Source of the DNA: Sphingomonas sanxanigenens DSM 19645 = NX02
Lineage (GTDB): Bacteria; Pseudomonadota; Alphaproteobacteria; Sphingomonadales; Sphingomonadaceae
Reading direction: 5' to 3'
Length of the DNA: 64,000 nt
Assembly: GCF_000512205.2 (NCBI RefSeq)
Contig: NZ_CP006644.1
Coordinates: 5,725,501-5,789,500 of the forward strand
Part shown: one piece after another, positions 18,223 through 27,464 of the stretch
Layout: every line of letters begins with the position of its first letter
How positions within the stretch are numbered: position 1 is the stretch's first letter
Program-made: the position numbers and the translations under genes
The notes under the pieces: model-generated
Databases searched by the model: none
What the model saw: the letters and a program-made list of their open reading frames with translations, nothing else
Told to the model about the DNA's origin: nothing

Positions 18223-18947
18223 CGCGCCGCGTCCATCGCGTCGCGCATCCGTGCGATGCTGGCGTGGAGCCCGTCGAAGATCGCCTCGCCGATCAGGAAA
18301 TGGCCGATATTGAGTTCGGCGAGCTGCGGGATCGCGGCGATCGGGCCGACATTGTCGTAGGTGAGGCCGTGGCCGGCGTGCGGTTCGATGCCGTTCTTGG
18401 CGGCGAGTGCGGCGCCGTCGGCGATGCGGCGCAGTTCGGCGACCGCGGCCTCGCCCGTCGCATGGGCATAGGCGCCGGTGTGGAACTCGACGACGGGGGC
18501 GCCGAGGCGCAGCGCCGCGTCGAGCTGGCGGTTGCTCGCCTCGATGAACAGGCTGACGCGGATGCCGGCGGCGGTCAGCGTATCGACGATCGGGCGCAGA
18601 TGATCGAACTGGCCGGCGGCGTCGAGCCCCCCCTCGGTCGTGCGCTCCTCGCGCCGTTCGGGGACGATGCAGGCCGCGTGCGGGCGATGCCGCAGCGCGA
18701 TCTCCAGCATTTCGGGCGTCGCCGCCATTTCGAGGTTTAGCGGCAGGCTGATGCCGTCCATCAGGCGGTGGATATCGCCGTCGGTGATGTGGCGGCGATC
18801 CTCGCGCAGATGCGCGGTGATGCCGTCGGCGCCCGCGTCGGCGGCGAGCAGCGCCGCCTTCACCGGATCGGGATGGCCGCCGCCGCGCGCGTTGCGGATG
18901 GTCGCGACATGGTCGATGTTGACGCCAAGCCGCAGCTTTCCGGTCAT
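18219..18947 (-). CDS. pdxJ: Pyridoxine 5'-phosphate synthase
   Basis: PdxJ condenses 1-deoxyxylulose 5-phosphate with 3-amino-1-hydroxyacetone phosphate to form pyridoxine 5'-phosphate, the last step of DXP-dependent vitamin B6 synthesis. It is a 242-residue TIM barrel with [16 protein letters not shown] at the N-terminus, [12 protein letters not shown] and GHGLTYDNV, all family hallmarks. It overlaps pyrE upstream and the NADAR gene downstream by 4 bp each. No unusual features. Confidence 0.97.
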   Translation of the reverse strand: MTGKLRLGVNIDHVATIRNARGGGHPDPVKAALLAADAGADGITAHLREDRRHITDGDIHRLMDGISLPLNLEMAATPEMLEIALRHRPHAACIVPERREERTTEGGLDAAGQFDHLRPIVDTLTAAGIRVSLFIEASNRQLDAALRLGAPVVEFHTGAYAHATGEAAVAELRRIADGAALAAKNGIEPHAGHGLTYDNVGPIAAIPQLAELNIGHFLIGEAIFDGLHASIARMRDAMDAAR

Positions 18948-19525
18948 GCGGCGCGGCTCCCCGGCTTCATCGCGGGGATGGCGGCGAGTTCGGGCGGCAG
19001 GTCGGCTGGGTCGTAGGTCGGGATCGACAGGGTCAGCAGCGGGAAGAAGGGCACGCCGAGATCGGCCTTGCCCGCCGAGCGGTCGACCAGCGCGCCCGCC
19101 GCGATGGTCTCGCCGCCCGCCGCTTCGATCGCCTTGATCGCCTCGCGGGAGCTCAGGCCGGTGGTCACGACGTCTTCCATCATGAACACCTTCTGGCCCG
19201 GCTTCAGCCGGAAGCCGCGGCGCAGCTCGAACACGCCCTCGGGCCGTTCGAGGAACATCGCCTCCACGCCCAGCGCGCGGCCCATCTCATGCCCGCAAAT
19301 GACCCCGCCCATCGCCGGGGAGACGACGACATCGATCGCCGTCCTGATATCGCGCGGAATCCGTGCGACCAGCGCTGAGGCGAGGCGGCTGGCGCGCATC
19401 GGCTCCATCAGCACGCGCGCGCACTGCAGGTAGCGCGCGCTGCGCAGGCCCGACGAGAGGATGAAATGGCCCTCGAGCAGCGCATCCGCGGCCCTGAATT
19501 CGGCCATGATCTCTTCGTCGGTCAT
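18944..19525 (-). CDS. pyrE: Orotate phosphoribosyltransferase
   Basis: PyrE joins orotate and PRPP to make OMP in pyrimidine synthesis. ATG 19525 ([19 protein letters not shown]) gives 193 residues, the usual size; the much longer upstream frame is antisense to coxB. The PRPP-binding motif is [16 protein letters not shown], and the hood region [15 protein letters not shown] is present. It is first in the six-gene operon running to the AI-2E permease and diverges from coxB across about 200 bp. Confidence 0.96.
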   Translation of the reverse strand: MTDEEIMAEFRAADALLEGHFILSSGLRSARYLQCARVLMEPMRASRLASALVARIPRDIRTAIDVVVSPAMGGVICGHEMGRALGVEAMFLERPEGVFELRRGFRLKPGQKVFMMEDVVTTGLSSREAIKAIEAAGGETIAAGALVDRSAGKADLGVPFFPLLTLSIPTYDPADLPPELAAIPAMKPGSRAA

Positions 19526-19610
19526 TCCCTTGCCCTTCGCTTTTGCCCGCGTCGCCAGATAGGGCGCGCGGGCGCGTGCGGCAACTGCGAGAAAATCTGC
19601 GGCGAACCGC

Positions 19611-19639
19611 TTGAGACGCTGGGGGATGCTGCCTATAAG
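19611..19639 (+). promoter_or_regulatory. Sigma-70-type promoter of the cytochrome oxidase operon
   Basis: The -35 hexamer TTGAGA (19611-19616) and -10 hexamer TATAAG (19634-19639) are separated by exactly 17 bp, close to consensus. Transcription would start near 19646, about 75 bp before coxB. The intergenic region is divergent (pyrE starts at 19525). This was judged by eye; no start-site data are available. Confidence 0.6.
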
Positions 19640-19723
19640 CGCCAGCAAAATAAGATGCCGGACCGGGACGCCGTTGGGGCGATGACCGGTGCGGGGTGGG
19701 ACACACAACAGGTCGGGATGCCT

Positions 19724-20797
19724 ATGAAACTGGTGAAGTCGCTCTTCCTCGCGTTCAGCCTGGTGGGTGCAGCGGTAGCGGCCCAAGCGGCACCCGCGGC
19801 GCCGACTGCAGCGCCCAGCGTCGCCACCGCGCCGGCGCCGGTGATCGAGCCCGGTGCCGTTCCGGCGCCTGCGCCGAGCCCGGCTCCGCCGGCCTTCGTC
19901 TCGACGGCCAGGCCCGATCCGCACATCGGCCAGCCCTCGCCGGGCGGCTATACGCTGCCGGTGCAGGTGACGCCCAACGGCAGGCGTGCGCTGTGGATGC
20001 ACAATTATGTGCTGATGCCGGTCATCGTCTTCACCTCGCTGCTGGTGCTTGGGCTGCTCGCCTGGGTGGCGATCCGCTACCGCGCCAGTGTCAATCCGAC
20101 CCCTGGCAAGACGACGCACAACACGCTGATCGAGGTGATCTGGACGCTGGTGCCGGTGCTGATCCTGGTCGCGATCGCGATCCCGTCGATCGGGCTGCTG
20201 GCGGCGCAGTTCAAGACGCCGCCCAAGGATGCGGTGACGCTCAAGGTGATCGGCAACCAGTGGTACTGGAACTACCAGTATCCCGACCATGGCGATTTCG
20301 AGCTGACCTCGAACATGCTGCCCGATGCCGAGGCGAAGAAGCGCGGTGAACCCCGCCTGCTCGCGGTCGACGAGCGGGTGGTGCTGCCGGTCGGCGTGCC
20401 GATCCGGGTGCTGGTCACCTCCAACGACGTGATCCACAGCTGGGCGCTTCCCGCCTTCTGGGCGAAGATGGACGCGGTGCCGGGCCGCATCAACGAACTG
20501 AGCTTCACGATCGAGCGGCCGGGAATCTATTACGGCCAGTGTTCCGAACTGTGCGGCGCCCGCCACGGCTTCATGCCGATCGCGGTCGAGGCGGTGAGCC
20601 CCGCGCAGTTCGCGCGCTGGGTCGCCTCCAAGGGCGGCACGATGCCGAGCGCGGCGCCGGCCCCCGCCGCGGCGGCCGAGGTCGCCCCCGCCGTCGAGGG
20701 CGCTGTGCCGGAAACCGCCAATGCCACCGAAGCGGCCGAAGAGCCCGCAGCCAACGCCACCGACGCGCCCGCCGCGGCCAACACGACCGAGGGCTGA
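19724..20797 (+). CDS. coxB: Cytochrome c oxidase subunit II
   Basis: Subunit II accepts electrons from cytochrome c through the binuclear CuA centre. [22 protein letters not shown] is a cleavable signal, so ATG 19724 is preferred (ATG 19718, two codons earlier, is possible). A Pro/Ala-rich stretch and two TM helices (about residues 97-175) precede the cupredoxin domain. CuA ligands are visible: His238, Cys273, Cys277, His281 and Met284 ([14 protein letters not shown]). The C-terminal Ala/Glu-rich tail of about 45 residues is a lineage-specific extension. It heads the oxidase operon. Confidence 0.96.
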   Translation: MKLVKSLFLAFSLVGAAVAAQAAPAAPTAAPSVATAPAPVIEPGAVPAPAPSPAPPAFVSTARPDPHIGQPSPGGYTLPVQVTPNGRRALWMHNYVLMPVIVFTSLLVLGLLAWVAIRYRASVNPTPGKTTHNTLIEVIWTLVPVLILVAIAIPSIGLLAAQFKTPPKDAVTLKVIGNQWYWNYQYPDHGDFELTSNMLPDAEAKKRGEPRLLAVDERVVLPVGVPIRVLVTSNDVIHSWALPAFWAKMDAVPGRINELSFTIERPGIYYGQCSELCGARHGFMPIAVEAVSPAQFARWVASKGGTMPSAAPAPAAAAEVAPAVEGAVPETANATEAAEEPAANATDAPAAANTTEG

Positions 20798-20802
20798 CAA
20801 GA

Positions 20803-22482
20803 ATGACCGAAGCCACACTGCCCGCCAGCCATTTCGAAGCGCATGACGATCATGCGCACCACGATGCCGATCACAAGCCGGCCTTCTTCTCCCGCTGGTT
20901 CATGTCGACGAACCACAAGGACATCGGCACGCTCTATCTGATCTTCGCGATCTTCGCCGGCATCGTCGGCGGCGCGATATCGGGCCTGATGCGCGCCGAA
21001 CTGGCCTCGCCGGGCATCCAGTACCTGCCGACCTGGGCGTCGATGATGATGGGTACCGAGGCGACGATGGATCAGGCGCTCCACATGTGGAACGTGCTGA
21101 TCACGGCGCACGGCCTGATCATGGTGTTCTTCATGGTCATGCCCGCGATCATCGGCGGCTTCGGCAACTGGTTCGTGCCGATCATGATCGGCGCGCCGGA
21201 CATGGCGTTCCCGCGGATGAACAATATCAGCTTCTGGCTGCTCATCCCGGCCTTCCTGCTGCTGCTGGGCTCCTCCTTCGTCTCCGGCGGCACCGGCCTC
21301 GGCGCCGGCACCGGCTGGACGGTCTATGCGCCGCTTTCCACCAGCGGCTCGGTCGGCCCCGCGGTCGACATGGCGATCCTGTCGCTTCACATTGCCGGCG
21401 CAAGCTCGATCCTGGGCGCGATCAACTTCATCACCACCATCTTCAACATGCGCGCGCCGGGCATGACCCTGCATAAGATGCCGCTGTTCGTATGGTCGGT
21501 GCTGGTCACCGCCTTCCTGCTGCTGCTCGCGCTGCCGGTGCTCGCCGCGGCGATCACCATGCTGCTGACAGACCGCAATTTCGGCACCACCTTCTACGAT
21601 CCGGCGGGCGGCGGCGATCCCGTGCTGTACCAGCACCTGTTCTGGTTCTTCGGCCACCCCGAAGTCTACATCATGATCCTGCCGGGCTTCGGCATCGTCA
21701 GCCAGATCATCGCGACGTTCAGCCGCAAGCCCGTGTTCGGCTATCTCGGCATGGCCTATGCCATGGTCGCGATCGGCGTGGTCGGCTTCATCGTGTGGGC
21801 GCACCACATGTTCACGACCGGCATGAGCGTGAACACCAAGATGTATTTCACCGCCGCCACGATGGTGATCGCGGTGCCCACCGGCATCAAGATCTTCTCG
21901 TGGATCGCGACGATGTGGGGCGGCTCGCTGAGCTTCAAGACCCCGATGGTCTGGTCGATCGGCTTCATCTTCATGTTCACCGTCGGTGGCGTGACCGGCG
22001 TCGTGCTTGCCAATGGCGGCATCGACGACATCATGCACGATACCTATTATGTCGTTGCCCACTTCCACTATGTGCTGTCGCTGGGCGCGGTGTTCTCGCT
22101 GTTCGCAGGCTTCTACTACTGGTTCCCGAAGATGTCGGGCCGGATGTACAGCGAACTGCTCGGCCAGCTCCATTTCTGGGTGTTCTTCATCGGCGTGAAC
22201 ATCCTGTTCTTCCCGATGCATTTCCTGGGCGTGGAAAATATGCCGCGGCGCTATCCGGATTACACCGATGCGCAGGCCTATTGGAACGGCATCGCCAGCC
22301 ATTATGGCTACACCATCATGGCGGCCGGTGTGCTGATCTTCCTCGTCAACGTGTTCTGGTCGCTGTTCGCCGGACGCAAGGCCGAGGGCAATCCGTGGGG
22401 CGAGGGTGCCACGACGCTCGAATGGACGCTGCCGAGCCCGCCGCCGTTCCACCAGTTCGAGACGCTGCCGCGGATCGATTGA
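20803..22482 (+). CDS. ctaD: Cytochrome c oxidase subunit I (aa3-type)
   Basis: The catalytic subunit, carrying heme a and the heme a3-CuB centre and pumping protons. ATG 20803 follows coxB by 5 bp and gives 559 residues, a normal length, with a His-rich N-terminus ([11 protein letters not shown]). It has twelve TM helices, WFFGHPEVY (the CuB His/Tyr cross-link), the paired histidines of the CuB site in [10 protein letters not shown], and the heme His pair in [10 protein letters not shown]. Conserved K-channel and D-channel segments are also seen ([31 protein letters not shown]). Confidence 0.98.
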   Translation: MTEATLPASHFEAHDDHAHHDADHKPAFFSRWFMSTNHKDIGTLYLIFAIFAGIVGGAISGLMRAELASPGIQYLPTWASMMMGTEATMDQALHMWNVLITAHGLIMVFFMVMPAIIGGFGNWFVPIMIGAPDMAFPRMNNISFWLLIPAFLLLLGSSFVSGGTGLGAGTGWTVYAPLSTSGSVGPAVDMAILSLHIAGASSILGAINFITTIFNMRAPGMTLHKMPLFVWSVLVTAFLLLLALPVLAAAITMLLTDRNFGTTFYDPAGGGDPVLYQHLFWFFGHPEVYIMILPGFGIVSQIIATFSRKPVFGYLGMAYAMVAIGVVGFIVWAHHMFTTGMSVNTKMYFTAATMVIAVPTGIKIFSWIATMWGGSLSFKTPMVWSIGFIFMFTVGGVTGVVLANGGIDDIMHDTYYVVAHFHYVLSLGAVFSLFAGFYYWFPKMSGRMYSELLGQLHFWVFFIGVNILFFPMHFLGVENMPRRYPDYTDAQAYWNGIASHYGYTIMAAGVLIFLVNVFWSLFAGRKAEGNPWGEGATTLEWTLPSPPPFHQFETLPRID

Positions 22483-22485
22483 GTT

Positions 22486-22521
22486 CGGGCTCCCGGACGC
22501 CTAAAGGGCGGCGGGAGCCCG
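22486..22521 (+). terminator. Strong hairpin in the ctaD-ctaB gap
   Basis: A perfect 10-bp stem CGGGCTCCCG/CGGGAGCCCG (22486-22495 and 22512-22521) encloses a second short stem CGCCT/GGGCG with an AAA loop. It fills most of the 48-bp gap between ctaD and ctaB. No U-tract follows, so it is more likely a processing/stabilising or partial-termination structure that lowers expression of the assembly genes relative to the subunits than a full terminator. Confidence 0.55.
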
Positions 22522-22530
22522 TTAACGAGA

Positions 22531-23445
22531 ATGTGCATGGCGACCAGCCCTCTTCCAGTCCTTCCCGTCACCGCCGACTGGCGGGACTTCCTTGCGCTGA
22601 CCAAGCCCCGGGTGATGACGCTCGTCGTCTTTACGGCCTTGTGCGCGTTGCTCGCGGCGCCGGGGCACATCCACCCGGTGCTTGGCTTCACCGCGATCCT
22701 GTGCGTGGCGCTGGGCAGCGGCGCTTCCGGCGCGCTCAACCAGTGGTATGAGTCGGATATCGACGCGCGGATGAAGCGCACCGCCGCCCGCCCGCTCCCC
22801 GCCGGGCGGATGGACCGCGACAGCGCGCTGCATTTCGGTGTCGGGCTGGGGGCGTTCTCGGTGCTGACGATGGGACTGGCGGTCAACTGGGTCGCCGCCG
22901 CGATCCTGCTCGCCGCGATCCTGTTCTACGTGCTCGTCTATACGGTGTGGCTGAAGCGGGCGACGCCGCAGAACATCGTGATCGGCGGTGCCGCGGGCGC
23001 GTTCCCGCCGCTGATCGGCTGGGCGGCGGTGACGGGCGAGGTCTCGACCTTGCCGGTTCTGCTGTTCGTGCTCGTCTTCCTGTGGACGCCGCCCCATTTC
23101 TGGTCGCTCGCGCTCTTCGTCCGCCCCGATTATGCCTCGGCGGGCGTGCCGATGCTGCCGGTGGTCGCGGGGGAGCGGACCACGCGGACGCAGATCCTGC
23201 TCTATACCGTGCCGATGGTGGCGGCGGCGATCGCGCCCTGGCCGCTCGGCCTGGCGGGTGCGGTCTATGGCGTTGCCGCGGTGGCGCTCAACGCCGTGTT
23301 CCTGTTCTACGCCGTCCGCGTGGCGATGAGCCGCGAGACCGATCCCGCGCTGATGAAGCCCGAACGCCGCCTGTTCGGCTTCTCGATCCTCTATCTGTTC
23401 GCGCTGTTCGGCGCGCTCGTCGCCGACCGGTTGTTGCTCGCATGA
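22531..23445 (+). CDS. ctaB: Protoheme IX farnesyltransferase (heme O synthase)
   Basis: CtaB/CyoE attaches a farnesyl group to heme b to give heme o, the precursor of heme a for the oxidase encoded around it. A 304-residue UbiA-family protein with about nine TM helices, the diphosphate/Mg motif [20 protein letters not shown] and the second aspartate loop region [16 protein letters not shown]. Starts at ATG 22531 or ATG 22537. Its TGA overlaps the ATG of the next small gene. Confidence 0.96.
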   Translation: MCMATSPLPVLPVTADWRDFLALTKPRVMTLVVFTALCALLAAPGHIHPVLGFTAILCVALGSGASGALNQWYESDIDARMKRTAARPLPAGRMDRDSALHFGVGLGAFSVLTMGLAVNWVAAAILLAAILFYVLVYTVWLKRATPQNIVIGGAAGAFPPLIGWAAVTGEVSTLPVLLFVLVFLWTPPHFWSLALFVRPDYASAGVPMLPVVAGERTTRTQILLYTVPMVAAAIAPWPLGLAGAVYGVAAVALNAVFLFYAVRVAMSRETDPALMKPERRLFGFSILYLFALFGALVADRLLLA

Positions 23446-23567
23446 CGCCGGAGGAACTCGCGGCGATCCGTGCGCGCCAGAAGTCGCGGGCGCTGGTGAC
23501 GGGGGTGCTGCTCGGCGCGCTCGTGGTGCTGTTCTTCCTCATCACGATCGCCAAGCTGAGCGGCTGA
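23442..23567 (+). CDS. Small membrane protein, CoxF-like position
   Basis: A 41-residue protein starting at ATG 23442, which overlaps the ctaB stop (ATGA) and so fixes the start. A basic N-terminus ([17 protein letters not shown]) precedes a single TM helix ([22 protein letters not shown]). Small one-helix proteins occur between ctaB and ctaG in many alphaproteobacterial oxidase operons and are annotated CoxF or hypothetical. A role in oxidase assembly or stability is inferred from position only. Confidence 0.75.
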   Translation: MTPEELAAIRARQKSRALVTGVLLGALVVLFFLITIAKLSG

Positions 23568-23577
23568 CGCGCATATC

Positions 23578-24123
23578 ATGACGCCCAACGAGCGCCGCAA
23601 CCTTCGGACCCTGATCGCCGGCGTCGCCCTGGTTTGCGGCATGGCCGGGCTCGGATTCGCGTCGGTGCCGCTCTATCGCATGTTCTGCCAGGCGACCGGG
23701 TGGGGCGGCACCACCCAGCGCGCCGTCGCGGCGCCGGGTGCGGTCGCCGGACACGATGTGGTGGTGCGCTTCGACGCCAATGTCGCGCCGTCGCTCGGCT
23801 GGTCGTTCAAGCCGGAGCAGACGCGCGAAACGGTGAAGATCGGCGAACGCTCGATCGCCTTCTTCACCGCGACCAACCTCACCAACCATCCGATCACCGG
23901 CACCGCGACCTTCAACGTCGCGCCGACCAAGACCGGCGCCTATTTCGCCAAGATCCAGTGCTTCTGCTTCACCCAGCAGACGCTGAAGCCCGGCGAGACC
24001 GTGCGCATGCCGGTGATCTATTATGTCGACCCCGCGATGCTCAAGGACGAGGACGCGCGCGATGTCGAGGAAATCACCCTGAGCTACACCTTCTTCCCGG
24101 CGGAGAAGGCCGATCCGAGCTGA
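23578..24123 (+). CDS. ctaG: Cytochrome c oxidase assembly protein CtaG (Cox11)
   Basis: CtaG delivers copper to the CuB site of subunit I. A 181-residue protein with one TM helix near the N-terminus (LRTLIAGVALVCGMAGLGFAS), then SVPLYRMFCQATGWGGTTQ and a periplasmic immunoglobulin-like domain with the copper motif CFCFTQQ. It lies between the small CoxF-like gene and ctaE, as in related genomes. Confidence 0.96.
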   Translation: MTPNERRNLRTLIAGVALVCGMAGLGFASVPLYRMFCQATGWGGTTQRAVAAPGAVAGHDVVVRFDANVAPSLGWSFKPEQTRETVKIGERSIAFFTATNLTNHPITGTATFNVAPTKTGAYFAKIQCFCFTQQTLKPGETVRMPVIYYVDPAMLKDEDARDVEEITLSYTFFPAEKADPS

Positions 24124-24186
24124 GTTCCGGGTGGACCGGAAACCGCACAGAAGCTAAGCAAACGCAATAGATAACGGGGACGATGC

Positions 24187-25074
24187 ATGGCTGGCCACAA
24201 GAACCACGACTATCACATCCTGCCACCCTCGATCACGCCGCTGATGGGCTCGATGTCCGCGCTGGTCATGGCGGTCGGCGCGATCATGTGGATGCATGGC
24301 GGCCATGTCTCTCCGGAAAAGGCCAATGGCGGCGGCTGGATCTTCTTCGCCGGCCTCGCGGGCGTGCTGTTCACGATGTACACGTGGTGGTCGGACGTGG
24401 TGCGCGAGGCGCATGCCGGCGACCATACCCCGGTCGTCCAGCTCCACCTGCGTTACGGCATGATCCTGTTTATCGCCTCCGAGGTGATGTTCTTCGTCGG
24501 CTGGTTCTGGGCCTGGTTCGATTTCTCGCTGTTCCCCGCCGCGCTGGAATTCGCGGACGGTTCGGCGACGAACCTCGTCGGCCAGGCCGGCGCAGCGGCG
24601 GCGGAAACCTGGCCCCCCAAGGGCATCGAGGTGATCGATCCGTTCGGCTTCCCGCTGCTCAACACGCTGATCCTGCTGTGCTCCGGCACCACCGTCACCT
24701 GGGCCCACCATGCGCTGCTGCACGGCGACCGGGACGGGTTCAAGAAGGGCCTGTGGCTCACGATCATCCTCGGCGTGATCTTCAGCTGCATTCAGGCCTA
24801 TGAATATGCGCATGCGCCCTTCCCCTTTTCGGGGATCAACTATGGCGCAGCCTTCTTCATGGCGACCGGCTTCCACGGCTTCCACGTGCTGGTGGGCACG
24901 ATCTTCCTGACCGTCTGCCTGATCCGCGCCTATAAGGGCCACTTCACCCCGCGGCAGCATTTCGGCTTCGAGGCGGCCGCCTGGTACTGGCACTTCGTCG
25001 ATGTCGTCTGGCTGTTCCTGTTCGTCTCGGTCTATGTCTGGGGCGGGTGGGGCGCGCCGGTCCACGCGGGCTGA
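24187..25074 (+). CDS. ctaE: Cytochrome c oxidase subunit III
   Basis: A 295-residue seven-helix subunit that stabilises the oxidase core. MAGHKNHDYHILPPSITPLMGS at the start, FWAWFDFSLFPA, TVTWAHHALLHGDRDGFKKGL, TGFHGFHVLVGT and AAWYWHFVDVVWLFLFVSVYVWG are all typical. ATG 24187 is in frame; the ATG four bases earlier is in another frame. A 63-bp gap separates it from ctaG. Confidence 0.98.
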   Translation: MAGHKNHDYHILPPSITPLMGSMSALVMAVGAIMWMHGGHVSPEKANGGGWIFFAGLAGVLFTMYTWWSDVVREAHAGDHTPVVQLHLRYGMILFIASEVMFFVGWFWAWFDFSLFPAALEFADGSATNLVGQAGAAAAETWPPKGIEVIDPFGFPLLNTLILLCSGTTVTWAHHALLHGDRDGFKKGLWLTIILGVIFSCIQAYEYAHAPFPFSGINYGAAFFMATGFHGFHVLVGTIFLTVCLIRAYKGHFTPRQHFGFEAAAWYWHFVDVVWLFLFVSVYVWGGWGAPVHAG

Positions 25075-25181
25075 CAGCGGGGCAGCGCTACGAAACGGAT
25101 GAACGCGTTGGGCGCGGCGGCATCGATCCGTCTTGCAAGCGGCTGCGATTGGGCAGACACCATCGGCATGACGGTGACATC

Positions 25182-25574
25182 ATGCCGGTGACAGGGTCGC
25201 CCACCATTGCCCAGGCGGCGCTTCATGGGCTGTGCCCGCGGTGCGGGGCGAAAACCCTGTTCGACGGCATCGTCCGCTTTGCGGTGAAGTGCCGTGCCTG
25301 CGGGCAGGATTTCCGCCGCTTCAACGTGGGTGACGGCCCCGCCGCCTTCCTGACCTTCGGTATCGGGGCGCTGATCGTGGCGCTGGCGATCGCGCTGGAA
25401 CTCACGGTGCATCCGCCGGTGTGGGTCCATATCGCGCTGTGGCTGCCGCTGACTGCGCTGGCGACGCTCTATTCGCTCAGGATCGCCAAGGCGGCGATGC
25501 TTGCGCTGGAATATCGCAACAAGGCGCGCGAAGGGCGCATCGGAGACGGCCGAGGCGACGACGACAGCGAATGA
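25182..25574 (+). CDS. DUF983 family membrane protein
   Basis: A 130-residue protein. Two CxxC pairs near the N-terminus (CPRCG at about 18 and CRACG at about 38) suggest a zinc ribbon. Two TM helices follow (FLTFGIGALIVALAIALEL and HIALWLPLTALATLYSLRI), with a charged tail after them. DUF983 proteins sit next to SURF1 in alphaproteobacterial oxidase operons and are presumed to help oxidase biogenesis; the mechanism is unknown. The TGA overlaps the SURF1 start. ATG 25182 is chosen because the upstream extension has no recognisable sequence. Confidence 0.9.
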   Translation: MPVTGSPTIAQAALHGLCPRCGAKTLFDGIVRFAVKCRACGQDFRRFNVGDGPAAFLTFGIGALIVALAIALELTVHPPVWVHIALWLPLTALATLYSLRIAKAAMLALEYRNKAREGRIGDGRGDDDSE

Positions 25575-26209
25575 AGCGCCCTGTGCCGATCCTGGCGACC
25601 CTGGTCGTGGTCGCAGCCGTCGCGACGATGATCTGGCTCGGCGTGTGGCAGCTTCAGCGCCGCGCCGAAAAGGATGCGCTGCTCGCGCTCTACCGCGCCA
25701 ATCTCGGCAAGCCGGCGGTCAGCTTTCCGGTGCTGCCGCCGGTCGCGGACGAGATGCTGTTTCGCCGTTCCTCGCTGATCTGCCTCGCGGTCGGGAGCTG
25801 GCAGGTGGAAGGCGGCCGCGCCGCCGACGGCAGCACCGGCTATCGCCATATCGCCCGCTGCCGCACCGGTGCCGAAGGTCCCGGCGCGCTGGTCGACATG
25901 GGGCTGGCGGCCGACCCCAAGGTGAAGCCGGTATGGAACGGCGGCCCGGTCAGTGGCACGATCACCACTGCGCCGTCGCACGAATCGGCACTCGGGCGAT
26001 TGGTCGGCGGGGGAGGGGAGCCGCGCGTGGCGATGCTGGTGGCCTCCGAGCCGGCGCCGGGACTCAGGGCCTCCGCGCCGCCCAGCACGGACAATGTGCC
26101 CAACAACCATCTGGCCTACGCCTTCCAGTGGTTCTTCTTCGCTGCCGTCGCGCTGGTGATCTACGTGCTGGCGCTGCGACGGCGAAACCGGCGCAGCGAT
26201 GCCGCCTGA
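25571..26209 (+). CDS. SURF1 family cytochrome oxidase biogenesis protein
   Basis: A 212-residue SURF1/Shy1 homologue implicated in heme a insertion into subunit I. It has two TM helices at the termini (about residues 6-26 and 182-204) flanking a periplasmic domain, with the N-terminal signature GVWQLQRRAEKDALL and the C-terminal NNHLAYAFQWFFFA. It is last in the oxidase assembly operon proper; the start overlaps DUF983 (ATGA) and the stop overlaps the next gene by 11 bp. Confidence 0.92.
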   Translation: MKRPVPILATLVVVAAVATMIWLGVWQLQRRAEKDALLALYRANLGKPAVSFPVLPPVADEMLFRRSSLICLAVGSWQVEGGRAADGSTGYRHIARCRTGAEGPGALVDMGLAADPKVKPVWNGGPVSGTITTAPSHESALGRLVGGGGEPRVAMLVASEPAPGLRASAPPSTDNVPNNHLAYAFQWFFFAAVALVIYVLALRRRNRRSDAA

Positions 26210-26813
26210 CGTCGTGAGTGCGGCGCTGGCCGCGACCGGCCGCATTTTGCTCGTCCTCGATCTTGACGAAACGCTGATTCATGCAAGCGAGAGTGAACTC
26301 CATCGCGAGGCAGATTTCTCGGTTTACGGCTATCACGTCTATCGGCGCCCGCATCTCGACGCGTTCATCTCCGAATGCACACGCCATTTCGACGTGGCGG
26401 TGTGGTCTTCGGCCTCCGACCCTTATGTCGCAGCGGTGGTCGAGCGTATTTTTCCTGACCCGTCGATGCTGCAGTTCGTCTGGGGTCGCAGCCGGGCCAC
26501 GCTCAGGCGCTTTTCGACTCCCGACGATGCCTATTTCCATTGGCCACATGATCACCGGCATTTCCTTAAGCCGCTTGCCAAGATTTCTCGGCGCGGCCGC
26601 TGGCGACTGGAACGCATCCTGATCGTCGACGACACCCCGGAGAAATGCGTACGCAACTATGGCAACGCGATCTATGTCCGGCCGTTCGAGGGTCAGGATG
26701 AGGATCGCGAATTGCCGGCGCTCGCGCGCTACCTTCATTCCCTGCGCGATCACGACAATGTGCGGACGATCGAAAAGCGGCGATGGCGCGCCACGCCCGG
26801 TGTCACGGACTGA
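26199..26813 (+). CDS. FCP1/NLI-interacting-factor-like phosphatase
   Basis: A 204-residue HAD-superfamily protein of the FCP1/SCP type, best known from eukaryotic RNA polymerase II CTD phosphatases. Motif I is LVLDLDETLIHA (DxDET); VAVWSSASDPY and the late motif ILIVDDTPEKCVRNYGN follow. Bacterial homologues are sporadic and their substrates are unknown. It overlaps the SURF1 stop by 11 bp, but codon choice is less GC-biased than in its neighbours (for example GATCTTGACGAAACGCTG), and with the next gene it interrupts the usual SURF1-thrC junction, suggesting acquisition. Confidence 0.85.
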   Translation: MPPDVVSAALAATGRILLVLDLDETLIHASESELHREADFSVYGYHVYRRPHLDAFISECTRHFDVAVWSSASDPYVAAVVERIFPDPSMLQFVWGRSRATLRRFSTPDDAYFHWPHDHRHFLKPLAKISRRGRWRLERILIVDDTPEKCVRNYGNAIYVRPFEGQDEDRELPALARYLHSLRDHDNVRTIEKRRWRATPGVTD

Positions 26814-26821
26814 CCGGAGCT

Positions 26822-27343
26822 ATGCCGAGACCACCATTTAATGACCCTGTTCAGCGGTCGTTCGAGCCGGTGTTCGGGCATCCCGCATGGGGGGTGAGCC
26901 GAGGCCACGGCAGCTTCCTGACCATGGAGTTCGGAGATCCGGAACTTGTGGTTCATGAATGGCCAAGCGGGCTTCGTCGCAGTGTCAATGTCCACGGTGC
27001 CTGGCACCTCTGGATCTATTGCTGCCGCTGGACGCTGTCCGATAAGGGCGGCCGGCTCGCGGAACGTGATGATGCAGACGGCGAGATCGATCGTGCCGTC
27101 CATCTGCTCAATGGCCAGAAGCTGATCGGGGTTGAGATCGATCGTACCAGCGCCGAGACTCGCTTCCTCTTCGACCTCGGTGGCCTGCTCGCAACGTCAC
27201 CCAATCCAAACAATAGCGATGACCCCGATGTCCAGTGGAAGCTGATGACGGCGGAGACCTGCTTCAAGGTCAGGGCCGATGGGTGTTTCAGCCTGGGTTC
27301 GATGAAGGCGCGCCCCGGCGAGGAAAGCTGGGAGCGCCTTTGA
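26822..27343 (+). CDS. Hypothetical cytosolic protein following the FCP1-like gene
   Basis: A 173-residue protein I do not recognise. ATG 26822 lies 8 bp after the phosphatase stop. There is no signal or TM helix. The sequence alternates like a beta-rich small domain: FLTMEFGDPELVVHEW, HGAWHLWIYCCRW, LNGQKLIGVEID and FLFDLGGLLATSPN, reminiscent in style of immunity-type or DUF6188-like proteins, though I cannot confirm a match. It shares the atypical codon use of the phosphatase; the two probably form one acquired unit. Confidence 0.7.
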   Translation: MPRPPFNDPVQRSFEPVFGHPAWGVSRGHGSFLTMEFGDPELVVHEWPSGLRRSVNVHGAWHLWIYCCRWTLSDKGGRLAERDDADGEIDRAVHLLNGQKLIGVEIDRTSAETRFLFDLGGLLATSPNPNNSDDPDVQWKLMTAETCFKVRADGCFSLGSMKARPGEESWERL

Positions 27344-27464
27344 CCGACAGCGCGCGTGCGGGCTTCGTCACCGCCCGGCGGGCCACAGACAAATGCCGCT
27401 GTAATGCCCCGCAGGTTCGCTATGCTTGCCGTGATTGCCGGGCGTCGCTAAGCCCGCCCGCAAC

